From Anaerotignum sp. (GTDB taxonomy: Bacteria; Bacillota; Clostridia; Lachnospirales; Anaerotignaceae): DNA of 64,000 bases. The translations under genes were made by a program, and so were the position numbers. Shown in pieces: positions 41,397-49,390 of this stretch (its first letter is position 1; each line of letters opens with the position of its first letter). The notes beneath the pieces were generated by a model, which was given only the letters and a program-made list of their open reading frames with translations, was not told the DNA's origin and did no database searches. The DNA lies in the NCBI GenBank assembly GCA_020024455.1, contig JAHHTU010000002.1, positions 1 through 64,000 of the forward strand, in the 5' to 3' direction.

Positions 41397-41900
41397 ATGT
41401 ACCCATATAATCGAAACCCACAAAGAAATATTTCCATCAGAGAAGAATACACCCAAACCACCCCAAAAAAAGATTTGGCATCTGACAAACGCCTGTTATC
41501 TTTATTGGAATTGGCTTTGCAGGAAAGCACACAACTGATGGAGCGGTATCATCATTTGATGACAGAGGCAGAAATCTGTAAGCCCTCCGAAAACATCATA
41601 CAATCCATGTATCTGGACGAAAAAAAACACTGCAATCAATTAAGAGAAGCCTACTATACCATCACCAACCAACCTCCGCAAATGCCGAATCAAAAACAGG
41701 CATACACAGCCACACCCATGACAAACCCAAAAGAATATTTGGAAGAAACCTTGTTACTGGAAATGGATTGTTGCGATTTTTACCGCAATCTTTTGCTTTG
41801 TATGGACGACCAAGATTTACAAAATATTTTATTTGAAATCTTAACCGACAAACAAAATCATGCAACTGCCTGCTGTTATTTGTACCATAAATATTTTTGA
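41397..41900 (+). CDS. ferritin-like-fold protein, 167 aa
   Basis: The product is helical and resembles small ferritin-like proteins of Clostridia. Two helix pairs each contain candidate metal ligands: E near 57 with YLDEKKHCNQLREAYY (about 68-83), and LEETLLLEMDCCDFYR (about 116-131) with DKQNHATACCYLY (about 152-164). An N-terminal 30-residue Asn/Arg-rich segment is probably disordered. Four cysteines cluster in the second half, which is unusual. Whether it binds iron is not known. The ATG at 41397 follows AAAGGAG. Confidence 0.6.
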   Translation: MYPYNRNPQRNISIREEYTQTTPKKDLASDKRLLSLLELALQESTQLMERYHHLMTEAEICKPSENIIQSMYLDEKKHCNQLREAYYTITNQPPQMPNQKQAYTATPMTNPKEYLEETLLLEMDCCDFYRNLLLCMDDQDLQNILFEILTDKQNHATACCYLYHKYF

Positions 41901-41928
41901 CAAAATACTGTCCTTGTACTTCCTTTCG

Positions 41929-41937
41929 TGCTATACT
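41929..41937 (+). promoter_or_regulatory. extended -10 promoter of the HIT gene
   Basis: TGC followed by TATACT (41932-41937) is an extended -10 with no good -35. It lies about 37 bases before the ATG. Confidence 0.4.
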
Positions 41938-41973
41938 GTAACAAAAAGACAGCTCAGAAAGGAAGTTTGATTT

Positions 41974-42384
41974 ATGGACGATTGTATTTTTTGTAATATT
42001 GTTTCCGGTAAATTTGGTTCTGCCACATTGTACGAAAATGAAGAATTCAAAGTCATATTAGACCGTTTTCCCGCAAATGAAGGGCACGTTTTGATTTTGG
42101 TCAAAGAACACGTTGCAAACATCTTTGAAATCGACCCAGACAAAGCAGGCAGACTGTTCAAATTGGCAGCACAAATTGCAAGACAAATGAAAGACATTTT
42201 AGGTTTTTCACACATGAATATTATGCAAAATAACGGTACGATTGCAGGACAAACCGTATTCCACTTCCATTTGCACCTGATTCCCCGTTATGAAAACGAT
42301 GGCATTACCATTGCATATCAACCTATGGATTTGACAGATGCACAAATCGAAGCAATGCGTCAAAAATTGACAATATCCTTGTAA
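41974..42384 (+). CDS. HIT family nucleotide-binding hydrolase
   Basis: The 136-residue protein is a standard HIT (Hint-type) nucleoside phosphoramidase-like enzyme. The histidine triad is HFHLHLIPR (97-105). Zinc ligands of the bacterial subgroup appear as C4 and C7 in MDDCIFCNIV with a later histidine (EHVANI). Such proteins hydrolyse nucleoside phosphoramidates or dinucleoside polyphosphates. The ATG follows AAAGGAAG. It has its own weak promoter and a strong terminator. Confidence 0.95.
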   Translation: MDDCIFCNIVSGKFGSATLYENEEFKVILDRFPANEGHVLILVKEHVANIFEIDPDKAGRLFKLAAQIARQMKDILGFSHMNIMQNNGTIAGQTVFHFHLHLIPRYENDGITIAYQPMDLTDAQIEAMRQKLTISL

Positions 42385-42386
42385 GC

Positions 42387-42419
42387 AAAAGCCCCCTTTA
42401 TAAAAAGGGGGCTTTTTTT
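42387..42419 (+). terminator. intrinsic terminator of the HIT gene
   Basis: AGCCCCCTTT (42390-42399) pairs with AAAGGGGGCT (42404-42413), followed by a T run. Confidence 0.9.
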
Positions 42420-42480
42420 GCATAAAAACATAGCTTTTGGGAAACAATGGATATAACATTTTGGAAAGGAGCTGTTTTTT

Positions 42481-42984
42481 ATGTATCAGAAAAATGATAT
42501 TGTCATGTATCACCATACCGGTGCTTGTCGCATTGTTGATATTTCTGCATTACCACACACCAACAACCAAGAAAAACAATACTATACCTTACAACCCTTG
42601 TTTGCGGCTACCCAAACCATACGTGTTTTTATCCATTCACAGGCATTTATGCGTCCCTTGATTTCCCTTGCCGAAGCAAAATCCTGTTTGCAACATATCC
42701 AAGAATTGCCAAACACTGTGTGCAGTGCAAAAGATGCCCGCCAAAATGCAGCCATATATACCAAAATATTAGAAACCCATGATTTTGAACAATGCTTACA
42801 ACTTGTCAAAACATTATATCTGAAAACACAGAAATTACGCAAAGAGGGAAAAGCTGTACCACAGACCGAACAAAAATTCCTCAAACACGCAGAAGCATTT
42901 GTGTTCGGGGAATTGGCAGTGGTTTTGGGGAAAACGCCCGCCCAAATCCGCAACACCGTATACACTGCATTATGTGCCGGTTGA
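42481..42984 (+). CDS. CarD/CdnL family transcription regulator
   Basis: The 167-residue product has the CarD/TRCF RNA-polymerase-interacting domain at the N-terminus (MYQKNDIVMYHHTGACRIVDI, then YYTLQPL) and a helical C-terminal DNA-interacting domain with ARQNAAIYTKILETHDF and LGKTPAQI (about 79-160). CarD-type proteins bind RNA polymerase beta and tune open-complex stability at many promoters. The ATG follows GAAAGGAG. Its last 15 bases overlap the 3' end of a gene on the other strand. Confidence 0.85.
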   Translation: MYQKNDIVMYHHTGACRIVDISALPHTNNQEKQYYTLQPLFAATQTIRVFIHSQAFMRPLISLAEAKSCLQHIQELPNTVCSAKDARQNAAIYTKILETHDFEQCLQLVKTLYLKTQKLRKEGKAVPQTEQKFLKHAEAFVFGELAVVLGKTPAQIRNTVYTALCAG

Positions 42985-43236
42985 ACCAATCTCATATATG
43001 ACAGCTTGTAATTGTTGATACAATTCTTTTTTATCTGTTGTTTTGATGGTAATTTTGGGGTGTTCCCAATCATCATGGACAATCACATAAATATGATATG
43101 CCTTTGTTGCCGCATACCAACCCACATCTAACAATATATTGTTTGGATACACCACCTGCAACAAATCTTCTTTTTTGATATCTTCTGTTTCGCAATAAGT
43201 GATGATACCATTTTGAAAATCAATCTCCGAAAACAT
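42970..43236 (-). CDS. hypothetical protein, 88 aa
   Basis: This small soluble protein has no family I can name. It alternates short hydrophobic and charged stretches (VVYPNNILLDVGWY, AYHIYVIVHDDWEHPKI) and looks like a single alpha-beta domain. I take the ATG at 43236, six bases after AAGGAG; a start seven codons earlier would place the ribosome site inside the gene. Its 3' end overlaps the CarD-type gene by 15 bases in the converging direction. It sits just past the tRNA-Leu gene and terminator on the same strand. Confidence 0.6.
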   Translation of the reverse strand: MFSEIDFQNGIITYCETEDIKKEDLLQVVYPNNILLDVGWYAATKAYHIYVIVHDDWEHPKITIKTTDKKELYQQLQAVIYEIGSTGT

Positions 43237-43260
43237 ACACAACTCCTTATTTGACAACGA

Positions 43261-43291
43261 AAAAGGGACTACACATTGTGTAGTCCTTTTT
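43261..43291 (-). terminator. terminator after tRNA-Leu
   Basis: GGACTACAC (43266-43274) pairs with GTGTAGTCC (43278-43286). Read on the minus strand it is followed by CTTTT; A and T runs lie on both sides. It begins a few bases past the tRNA 3' end. Confidence 0.75.
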
Positions 43292-43297
43292 GCAAGA

Positions 43298-43382
43298 TGC
43301 GGATGACAGGACTTGAACCTGCACGGACGTAATGTCCACTAGAACCTGAATCTAGCGCGTCTGCCAATTCCGCCACATCCGC
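43298..43382 (-). tRNA. tRNA-Leu (anticodon CAG)
   Basis: The 85-base gene folds as a class II tRNA with a long variable arm. The acceptor stem GCGGATG/CATCCGC with discriminator A closes it. The anticodon stem CTAGA/TCTAG encloses the loop TTCAGGT, giving anticodon CAG, which reads CUG leucine codons. The TPsiC loop GGTTCAAGTCC is standard. CCA is not encoded. Confidence 0.96.
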
Positions 43383-43406
43383 ATATGATTTTGCATTTGC
43401 CTAACT

Positions 43407-43435
43407 ATCATAATACAAAAAAAAGTGTTTGTCAA
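43407..43435 (-). promoter_or_regulatory. promoter of tRNA-Leu
   Basis: TTGACA (complement at 43430-43435), 17 bases and TATGAT (complement at 43407-43412) form a strong promoter about 25 bases before the tRNA. Its -35 box lies within the terminator hairpin of the gene before it. Confidence 0.85.
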
Positions 43436-43446
43436 CACTTTTTTCA
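43417..43446 (-). terminator. terminator of the 126-aa gene
   Basis: AAGTGTT (43423-43429) and AACACTT (43434-43440) pair with a four-base loop and are followed by T residues on the minus strand. The stem shares bases with the tRNA -35 box. Confidence 0.7.
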
Positions 43447-43450
43447 TGTT

Positions 43451-43831
43451 TCATAAAATATGAATGTCTGCTAAGCCCACTTTCAAAAAATCACCTGCAT
43501 ATAAAAATTCCAGTTGCAACGTCCAATCGTTGTATTCTCCATTTGTTGTCAAATCGTAATCCACAGCAAAACCGCTGTCATCATCAAATTCATACAAACA
43601 ATCCACACAGTCCGGCAAACAACAGGGTTCGTCATATGCACCATACGCATCTACACCCATGTCCAAATTCAAACTTGCAAATTCTTTCAATTCTTCCAAC
43701 GTCCAAACCGATGTATCCAACATTTGATAAAATCCATCATAATCCTGTTCTGCCAGTGCATTGACCAGTTTTTTGACACATTCTGTAATGTCGTATTCTA
43801 TATTGTCGAGTGTATATGGTATCATATGCAT
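43451..43831 (-). CDS. acidic hypothetical protein, 126 aa
   Basis: The product is very acidic, with many Asp, Glu and Tyr and a CLPDCVDC cysteine cluster near 71-78. The first 50 residues look helical (ECVKKLVNALAEQDYDGFYQML), the rest beta-rich. I cannot assign a family with confidence. A strong promoter precedes it and a terminator follows, so it is a separate, expressed gene. It neighbours a SUKH-like gene on the same strand; small acidic proteins of this sort often accompany immunity genes, but no toxin is visible. Confidence 0.62.
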   Translation of the reverse strand: MHMIPYTLDNIEYDITECVKKLVNALAEQDYDGFYQMLDTSVWTLEELKEFASLNLDMGVDAYGAYDEPCCLPDCVDCLYEFDDDSGFAVDYDLTTNGEYNDWTLQLEFLYAGDFLKVGLADIHIL

Positions 43832-43871
43832 TTCCTCCTATTCTGATTTATCAAACATATGTTCTGATTTG

Positions 43872-43900
43872 ATTGTAACGTATTTCCATACAAATGTCAA
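43872..43900 (-). promoter_or_regulatory. promoter of the 126-aa acidic protein gene
   Basis: TTGACA (complement at 43895-43900), 17 bases and TACAAT (complement at 43872-43877) lie about 40 bases before the ATG. Confidence 0.75.
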
Positions 43901-43913
43901 ATACATTTTTCTT

Positions 43914-44585
43914 TTATACGGTTTCTCCCAAATCCGCCAATTTTGCACTTAATTTTTCAAACGCTGCCGCATTGGCTGCACCATACAACACCTGCCATTC
44001 TCCGTCCAAATCCCAAACGTTGACCAAATTGTCTATATCATCAAAATAACAAGTAATCTCCCCTGTACTGAGCCAATTTTGAATGGTATACGGATATTTT
44101 TCAAACCTTTGCTCCAATGTTTCAAAATCTTCTTGTTCCAGCCACAGAACATCATCAAAGCCATATTCCATGGCAAATACAGCTTGATACAATAACACTG
44201 CCGATATAAATGTACTTGTGGTTGGTGCAGACAACAAATATTGTTTGTTATCTTCCGTCACATACACAGGCGGATTGTCTAAATGCAAATCTTCTTTTTT
44301 GATACCCGCACAACACACCCATTGATTTTCTGCAAGCAGCAACAACATATCTTCCGCAAACCATGATTTCGGGTGTTCTTGATACTGTTGTGGCGTAATC
44401 CATGTATCTTGCACATGATGCAATGCAGGTGTTTTTGCTGCTGTGCGATAAAATTCTGCCAACGCTTTGGGCAATTTCCCATACATATTTTCTATCTGTG
44501 CCAATTCCTGCTCTGTATATCCTTGCAACTGTTCCACTTGGTATAATGTTTTGATGGTTTGCCAAAATACATCTGAAAAATACAT
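43914..44585 (-). CDS. SUKH (SMI1/KNR4)-like protein
   Basis: The 223-residue product has the N-terminal pattern of SUKH-superfamily proteins: YTEQELAQIENMYGKLPKALAEFYRTA (about 23-49), then W and D/N-rich strands, and GEITCYFDDIDNLVNVWDLDGEWQVLYG near the C-terminus. SUKH proteins often serve as immunity partners of contact-dependent toxins, but many are orphan. No toxin gene lies in the window. The start has only a weak GGGGGG site. The assignment rests on motif resemblance only. Confidence 0.6.
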   Translation of the reverse strand: MYFSDVFWQTIKTLYQVEQLQGYTEQELAQIENMYGKLPKALAEFYRTAAKTPALHHVQDTWITPQQYQEHPKSWFAEDMLLLLAENQWVCCAGIKKEDLHLDNPPVYVTEDNKQYLLSAPTTSTFISAVLLYQAVFAMEYGFDDVLWLEQEDFETLEQRFEKYPYTIQNWLSTGEITCYFDDIDNLVNVWDLDGEWQVLYGAANAAAFEKLSAKLADLGETV

Positions 44586-44601
44586 TGTTTTTCCCCCCTA
44601 T

Positions 44602-44636
44602 AAAAGATATGGGTGTCAAAAATGACACCCATGTTT
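44602..44636 (-). terminator. likely terminator of the ABC-F/ltaE operon
   Basis: ATGGGTGTCA (44609-44618) pairs with TGACACCCAT (44623-44632). The T run after it on the minus strand is short, so it may be leaky into the SUKH-like gene, which starts 17 bases later. Confidence 0.6.
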
Positions 44637-45671
44637 TTATTTTGCTTGTTTCATCAAATCAACCACTTTGTCGATTTCTTCCCTGGATACATATTGATGT
44701 GTCACAAAACGCATCACACCATTTTCTGCTCCATTGATAACCACATCATGTTTTGCTAAATAGGCTACCAATTCTTTGGCAGTCAACGGATAATCCTGTA
44801 AACGGAAAAAGACCATGCTGATTTGCTGGCGTTCTGCCAACACTTCAATTCCTTTGATTTCCTGCATTCTTTTTACCATATATGCGGCATTGTCATGGTC
44901 TTGTTGCAATCGTTTGGTCATATCGGTCAATGCAATTTTGCCTGCTGCTGCCAAAATCCCTACCTGACGCATACCACCACCAATGATTTTGCGTTTTCTT
45001 CTTGCCTGTGCAATAAAATCGGCACTGCCAACCAACACAGAACCCACAGGTGCACACAATCCCTTGGAAAGGCATACAGAAACCGTATCCACATACTGCG
45101 TCATTTCTTTGACATCAACACCCAAATAGGTTGCGGCGTTGAATATTCTGGCACCGTCCAAGTGAATGGGCAGATTGTATTTGTCTGCCAATGCCTTGAT
45201 GGATTGCATATACGCCAAATCTCTGACTTGTCCATCAGAGTCTGCATTTTCATAAGTAATCAATGCGGTTTTTGGCTGTTGGATATCATCGGGGTCTTTG
45301 CGGATATACTGTTCCACAATATCCAAAGGCATTTCCCCAGCCACATTTTGCACGGTACGCAGCTGCACCCCTGCAATGATGGCAGCAGCCCCCGCTTCAT
45401 GCACCACAATATGGCAGTTATCGGGCAATATCACTTCGTTGCCACGTTGTGCATGGGTAAACAACGCCAACTGATTGCTCATCACACCGCTTGGCACAAA
45501 CAGCCCTGCCTCTTTGCCCATCATTTCTGCCGCCAATGCTTCCAGTTCATTGACTGTCACATCATCGCCATATACGTCATCGCCCACCACTGCATTGCAC
45601 ATCGCTTGCCGCATTGCATCTGTTGGAACAGTTACAGTATCACTACGTAAATCAATTTTTCCGTTTATCAT
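44637..45671 (-). CDS. ltaE: low-specificity L-threonine aldolase
   Basis: This PLP enzyme cleaves threonine or allo-threonine to glycine and acetaldehyde. The 344-residue product has the N-terminal KIDLRSDTVTVPT (5-17), GDDVYGDDVTVNELE (30-44), the aspartate region LHLDGARIFNAA-like HLDGARIFNAA (170-180) and the Schiff-base lysine K203 in CLSKGLCAPVGS. The usual ENTHN motif is replaced by ENADSDG. The ATG at 45671 has GGGAGG nine bases upstream. It overlaps the end of the ABC-F ATPase gene and is co-transcribed with it. Confidence 0.92.
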   Translation of the reverse strand: MINGKIDLRSDTVTVPTDAMRQAMCNAVVGDDVYGDDVTVNELEALAAEMMGKEAGLFVPSGVMSNQLALFTHAQRGNEVILPDNCHIVVHEAGAAAIIAGVQLRTVQNVAGEMPLDIVEQYIRKDPDDIQQPKTALITYENADSDGQVRDLAYMQSIKALADKYNLPIHLDGARIFNAATYLGVDVKEMTQYVDTVSVCLSKGLCAPVGSVLVGSADFIAQARRKRKIIGGGMRQVGILAAAGKIALTDMTKRLQQDHDNAAYMVKRMQEIKGIEVLAERQQISMVFFRLQDYPLTAKELVAYLAKHDVVINGAENGVMRFVTHQYVSREEIDKVVDLMKQAK

Positions 45672-45675
45672 TGCA

Positions 45676-47304
45676 TTATGCCTCCCCACTCATTTTTGCA
45701 CGTAATGCGTCAATATCTTCACTTTCGATATATTCATCAAATGTCATTTCTCTGTCAATGATACCATTTGGCAAAATTTCGATAATTCTGTTTGCAATCG
45801 TATGTGTAAACTGATGGTCGTGAGAGTCAAACAACAACGTACCTTTGTAATCCATCAAGCCTTCATTGACCGCCGTGATAGATTCCAAATCCAAATGGTT
45901 TGTCGGTTCGTCCAAAATCATGACATTTGCACCGCTCATCATCATTTTGCAAAGCATACAACGCACACGTTCGCCACCGGAAAGCACTTTTGCTTTTTTC
46001 AATGCTTCTTCCCCGCTGAATAACATTCTGCCTAACCAACCACGAATATCTGCATCATACTGTTCTCCCTCTTTTGCGAATGGTCTTAACCATTCAATCA
46101 AAGAGTCGTCACAATCTGCAAAATATTCTGTATTGTCTTTTGGGAAATACGCTGTTTTTGTGGTAATGCCCCATTTGAATGTACCTGCATCGGGTTCTGT
46201 TTCGCCCATCAAAATACGGAATAATGTTGTTCTTGCAATTTCATCTTTGCCCACAAATGCGATTTTATCATTGGGACGTACCATAAAGCTGACATTATCC
46301 AATACTTTTTTTCCATCAATGGTTTTGGAAATCCCCTCCACCATCAAAACATCGTTGCCGACTTCTCTATCCTGTTTGAAACTGCAAAACGGATAACGAC
46401 GGGAAGATGGTTTGATGGTATCCATCTGCAAGTTATCCAATAATTTTTTACGACTGGTTGCCTGTTTTGCTTTGGACGCATTGGCACTAAATCTCTGTAT
46501 GAACTCCTGCAATTCTTTCATTTTTTGTTCCACACGTTTGTTTTGGTCTTTCAACTGTCTTTGTGTCATTTGTGTGTAGCTGTACCAGAAATCATAGTTA
46601 CCGACAAACATGGTAATTTTGCCATAATCAATATCTGCAATATTGGTACAGATTTTATTCAGAAAATGTCTGTCATGGGATACCACAATGACAGTATTTT
46701 CAAAATCCATCAAAAAGCTTTCCAGCCATTTGATGGCGTGTAAATCCAAGTGGTTGGTCGGTTCGTCCAAAAGCAAAATGTCGGGATTGCCAAACAATGC
46801 CTGTGCCAGCAATACTTTGACTTTTTGTGTACCTGTCAATTCTTTCATTTTCAGGTAGTGATATTCATTTGTCACACCCAAACCATTGAGCAAAATTTCC
46901 GCATTGGACTCCGCAGACCAGCCATCTAATTCTGCAAATTCGCCCTCCAATTCGGAAACTTTAATCCCATCTTCATCACTGAAATCTTCTTTTGCATACA
47001 ATGCTTCTTTTTCTTTCATGATATCAAACAGTCTTTTGTGACCATACAATACCGTTTCCACAACACCAAATTCATCAAACATGAAATGGTCCTGTTTCAA
47101 TACTGCCATTCTTTCTCCGGGTGTGATAAACACAGAACCTTTATTTGGTTCCATTTCCCCTGCCAATATTTTCAAAAATGTAGATTTGCCGGCACCATTT
47201 GCCCCAATCAAACCATAACAATTCCCTTTTGTAAAATTGATGTTTACATCATTAAACAGTACACGTCCGCCATACTGCAAACTTACGCCTTGTGCTGCAA
47301 TCAT
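45676..47304 (-). CDS. ABC-F family ATPase (YbiT-like)
   Basis: The 542-residue soluble protein has two ABC domains with no membrane part, as in ribosome-associated ABC-F factors. Walker A motifs are GANGAGKSTFLK (about 34-45) and a degenerate GKDEIARTTLF in the second domain. The signature of domain 1 reads LTGTQKVKV and that of domain 2 LSGGERVR; both have DEPTNHLDL. The linker between domains is helical. This pattern fits the YbiT-type subgroup, a translation factor, rather than an antibiotic resistance type. The start follows AAGGAGAG. A TATAAT lies about 60 bases upstream. Confidence 0.9.
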   Translation of the reverse strand: MIAAQGVSLQYGGRVLFNDVNINFTKGNCYGLIGANGAGKSTFLKILAGEMEPNKGSVFITPGERMAVLKQDHFMFDEFGVVETVLYGHKRLFDIMKEKEALYAKEDFSDEDGIKVSELEGEFAELDGWSAESNAEILLNGLGVTNEYHYLKMKELTGTQKVKVLLAQALFGNPDILLLDEPTNHLDLHAIKWLESFLMDFENTVIVVSHDRHFLNKICTNIADIDYGKITMFVGNYDFWYSYTQMTQRQLKDQNKRVEQKMKELQEFIQRFSANASKAKQATSRKKLLDNLQMDTIKPSSRRYPFCSFKQDREVGNDVLMVEGISKTIDGKKVLDNVSFMVRPNDKIAFVGKDEIARTTLFRILMGETEPDAGTFKWGITTKTAYFPKDNTEYFADCDDSLIEWLRPFAKEGEQYDADIRGWLGRMLFSGEEALKKAKVLSGGERVRCMLCKMMMSGANVMILDEPTNHLDLESITAVNEGLMDYKGTLLFDSHDHQFTHTIANRIIEILPNGIIDREMTFDEYIESEDIDALRAKMSGEA

Positions 47305-47440
47305 GTTGTATTCTCTCCTTTTTCTTTTTTATCAACGAAATATATTCAAATCTTTCCTATTATATCGCACATTACATGGAAATCATAGTCCCCACATTGC
47401 TTTTTTCCATATTTTCGCAAATTCTTTTTCCAACATATAA

Positions 47441-47467
47441 AAAAAAGACCAATATCGGTCTTTTTTT
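47441..47467 (-). terminator. terminator of the lipoprotein gene
   Basis: AAAGACC and GGTCTTT pair with a six-base loop in a flank of A and T runs; it covers the stop codon region of the gene at 47466. Confidence 0.7.
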
Positions 47468-48335
47468 ATGCTGCGGCATCTTTTTGCATATCTGTGATTT
47501 CTTGTTCATAATTGATGGCACTTTGTGCTTCTTTCGGAATTTCGATGGTAGGTGTTTCGTTCCATTTTGAAATTTCCATAATTGCATCATATTTTGTCAC
47601 AGAAATTTTTGTATTGTCATGATTTAATTCCTGCAAAACATTGTTTGTCACGGTTTCCAATGTATCTGACAAATCCATGGTACAAGAAATTGGCTGACCG
47701 CTTTGGCTGTCAATGGTAAATGTCACCGGAATATCTGCCACACCGGCATAATATTTTTCTGCCATACCGCCCATGCCTGCCAGCTGCAAAAGTTTTCCAC
47801 CTTCTACAACGGAAAACGCATCTTTTGCAGGTATATTTCCATGAAACAGTAATGCTTTGTCGCTGGTTTCATCTTCCACCCAATTTGTTCCATATGCCAA
47901 TACTGACTGCATATTGGATTGTATGTGATAAATCTGCACAGATGCCATGGCTGCATCTTTTTCAAATGACATTTCTGTCCATTGGTCGCCATAATTGCGG
48001 TAAATATCCGCACCACTTTCCGTACCTTTCACATATGTCACATTTTTGATGGTTTGTTGTGGAAATTGTAATGTTTCATCAATTTTCATACGCAATGGTT
48101 CTTGGTTCATTTCTATATTTGCATCTACTTGACTGCTTTCACCTTCCATATCGGAAACCACTTGCAAATGACCGGTGTAATTTTGTGTTTCCCCCAATAT
48201 TTTTTGGGTTGTTTCCAATGTCACCGCCTGTTGTGTGTTTACTTGTTGTGCTTGTTTTTCGTTTCCGCACCCAGCCAGACAAACGATGACCAATACACAC
48301 AGCAACATTTTTGTCCATGTATGATTTTTTTTCAT
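47466..48335 (-). CDS. lipoprotein, DUF6612-like
   Basis: The 289-residue product has a lipoprotein signal (lipobox LAGC, cysteine near residue 23) and a beta-rich body like the LppX/LolA-type fold seen in DUF6612 proteins. The body contains repeating strands such as NYTGHLQVV, ANIEMNQEPLRMKI and DIYRNYGDQWTEM. The ligand is unknown; it may bind a lipid or peptide on the outer face. It stands alone, with a strong terminator. The ATG follows AGGGGG. Confidence 0.72.
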   Translation of the reverse strand: MKKNHTWTKMLLCVLVIVCLAGCGNEKQAQQVNTQQAVTLETTQKILGETQNYTGHLQVVSDMEGESSQVDANIEMNQEPLRMKIDETLQFPQQTIKNVTYVKGTESGADIYRNYGDQWTEMSFEKDAAMASVQIYHIQSNMQSVLAYGTNWVEDETSDKALLFHGNIPAKDAFSVVEGGKLLQLAGMGGMAEKYYAGVADIPVTFTIDSQSGQPISCTMDLSDTLETVTNNVLQELNHDNTKISVTKYDAIMEISKWNETPTIEIPKEAQSAINYEQEITDMQKDAAA

Positions 48336-48486
48336 ATAAATTATAACCCCCTATGAATATCCCGCCGTTACAGGTTCTTTTCGCTTTCATTTTATCGAAA
48401 ATCTTTTTCGTTTTCAAGCAAATTCCCAATGTTTCAGAAAAATATAAGAATTTACATCACAAGATAAAAATTTTTTATATTTTATC

Positions 48487-48526
48487 ATAAAAATAAGTTT
48501 GTATCTGTATACAAACCTATTTTTAC
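48487..48526 (-). terminator. terminator of the moxR-DUF58 pair
   Basis: GTTTGTAT (48497-48504) pairs with ATACAAAC (48509-48516), extended by partial A/T pairing, and followed by a T-rich run on the minus strand. Confidence 0.65.
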
Positions 48527-48531
48527 CAAAT

Positions 48532-49389
48532 CTATATCATTTCATACATCATTTTCAAACAATCCTGCTGTTCTGTCATGTGATAAAACCCAATACCACG
48601 CTTTTTACAATATTCTGCCAATGCACAACGATGTTTTTGCAATGCCTTTTGATACAGTGCCAATACATCGCCTGTCAGTTCCACATCAAGGGTTTGTTTT
48701 GTTTCACAATCCGTCAATCGCACTGCCTGCCCGCCTTTTGGGTGTTCTTCTTCTGCGGAAAGCACCTGTAACAGTATCACATCTTGGCGTTTTTGCTGCA
48801 ATACGGCAAGTGCTTGCTCGATTTGGCTGTCCGTCATAAAATCGGAAATCACAACACAAATCCCTCTGCCCAAATTGCCGCAAGTTTTGATGGCATCATA
48901 AAAATGCGTATCACCGCTTGGGATTTGTTCGTCCAAAAAAGAAACCAATTCCAAAAAACGTGCTTTTTGCATGATATTTTGTTTTTTTGCAACCATATGG
49001 TTACTCCATAAAAACAAATTGACGCTATCCCCGCCTTGTAAACCAAGATATGCAAAAGATGCTGCCATCTTTTTTGCTGTCAAAAATTTATCATCTTGCT
49101 GCATAGAACCGCTGACATCTAAAAAAATATTGATAGCTCCTTGTTTTTCTTCAAAAAATAATTTCAAATACAATTTGCCGAAACGTGCAAAATTATTCCA
49201 ATCCACACGCCGCAAATCATCTCCTGCCACATAATTGCGGTAATCCGAAAACTCCAAAGAACTGTCTTTTGCCGTAGAACGTCTTGTGCCACTATATCCA
49301 TTGACCGATAATTTCTGCTTTAAGGCAATCGAAACGGTTGCCAATTTTGCCAAATATTCTTTTGTGAGTGCCTGTTTCAAATCGTCCAT
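48532..49389 (-). CDS. DUF58 domain protein (VWA-like)
   Basis: The 285-residue product has the DUF58 signature DYRNYVAGDDLRRVDWNNFAR (about 49-69) and a von Willebrand A-like part with the metal-binding DVSGSM (about 90-95). DUF58 proteins pair with MoxR ATPases and are thought to act as chaperone-like partners or adaptors. It lacks the two N-terminal membrane helices present in many family members. The ATG lies one base past the end of moxR, so the two are translationally coupled. Confidence 0.9.
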   Translation of the reverse strand: MDDLKQALTKEYLAKLATVSIALKQKLSVNGYSGTRRSTAKDSSLEFSDYRNYVAGDDLRRVDWNNFARFGKLYLKLFFEEKQGAINIFLDVSGSMQQDDKFLTAKKMAASFAYLGLQGGDSVNLFLWSNHMVAKKQNIMQKARFLELVSFLDEQIPSGDTHFYDAIKTCGNLGRGICVVISDFMTDSQIEQALAVLQQKRQDVILLQVLSAEEEHPKGGQAVRLTDCETKQTLDVELTGDVLALYQKALQKHRCALAEYCKKRGIGFYHMTEQQDCLKMMYEMI

Positions 49390-49390
49390 A

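Noticed and set aside
41919..41968. Inverted repeat CTTCCTTTC ... GAAAGGAAG around the HIT gene start
   Set aside because: The 3' copy is simply the ribosome site and the 5' copy lies upstream of the likely transcript start, so sequestration is unlikely.
43298..44585. Integrated element at the tRNA-Leu 3' end
   Set aside because: No integrase and no second copy of the tRNA 3' end is visible nearby.
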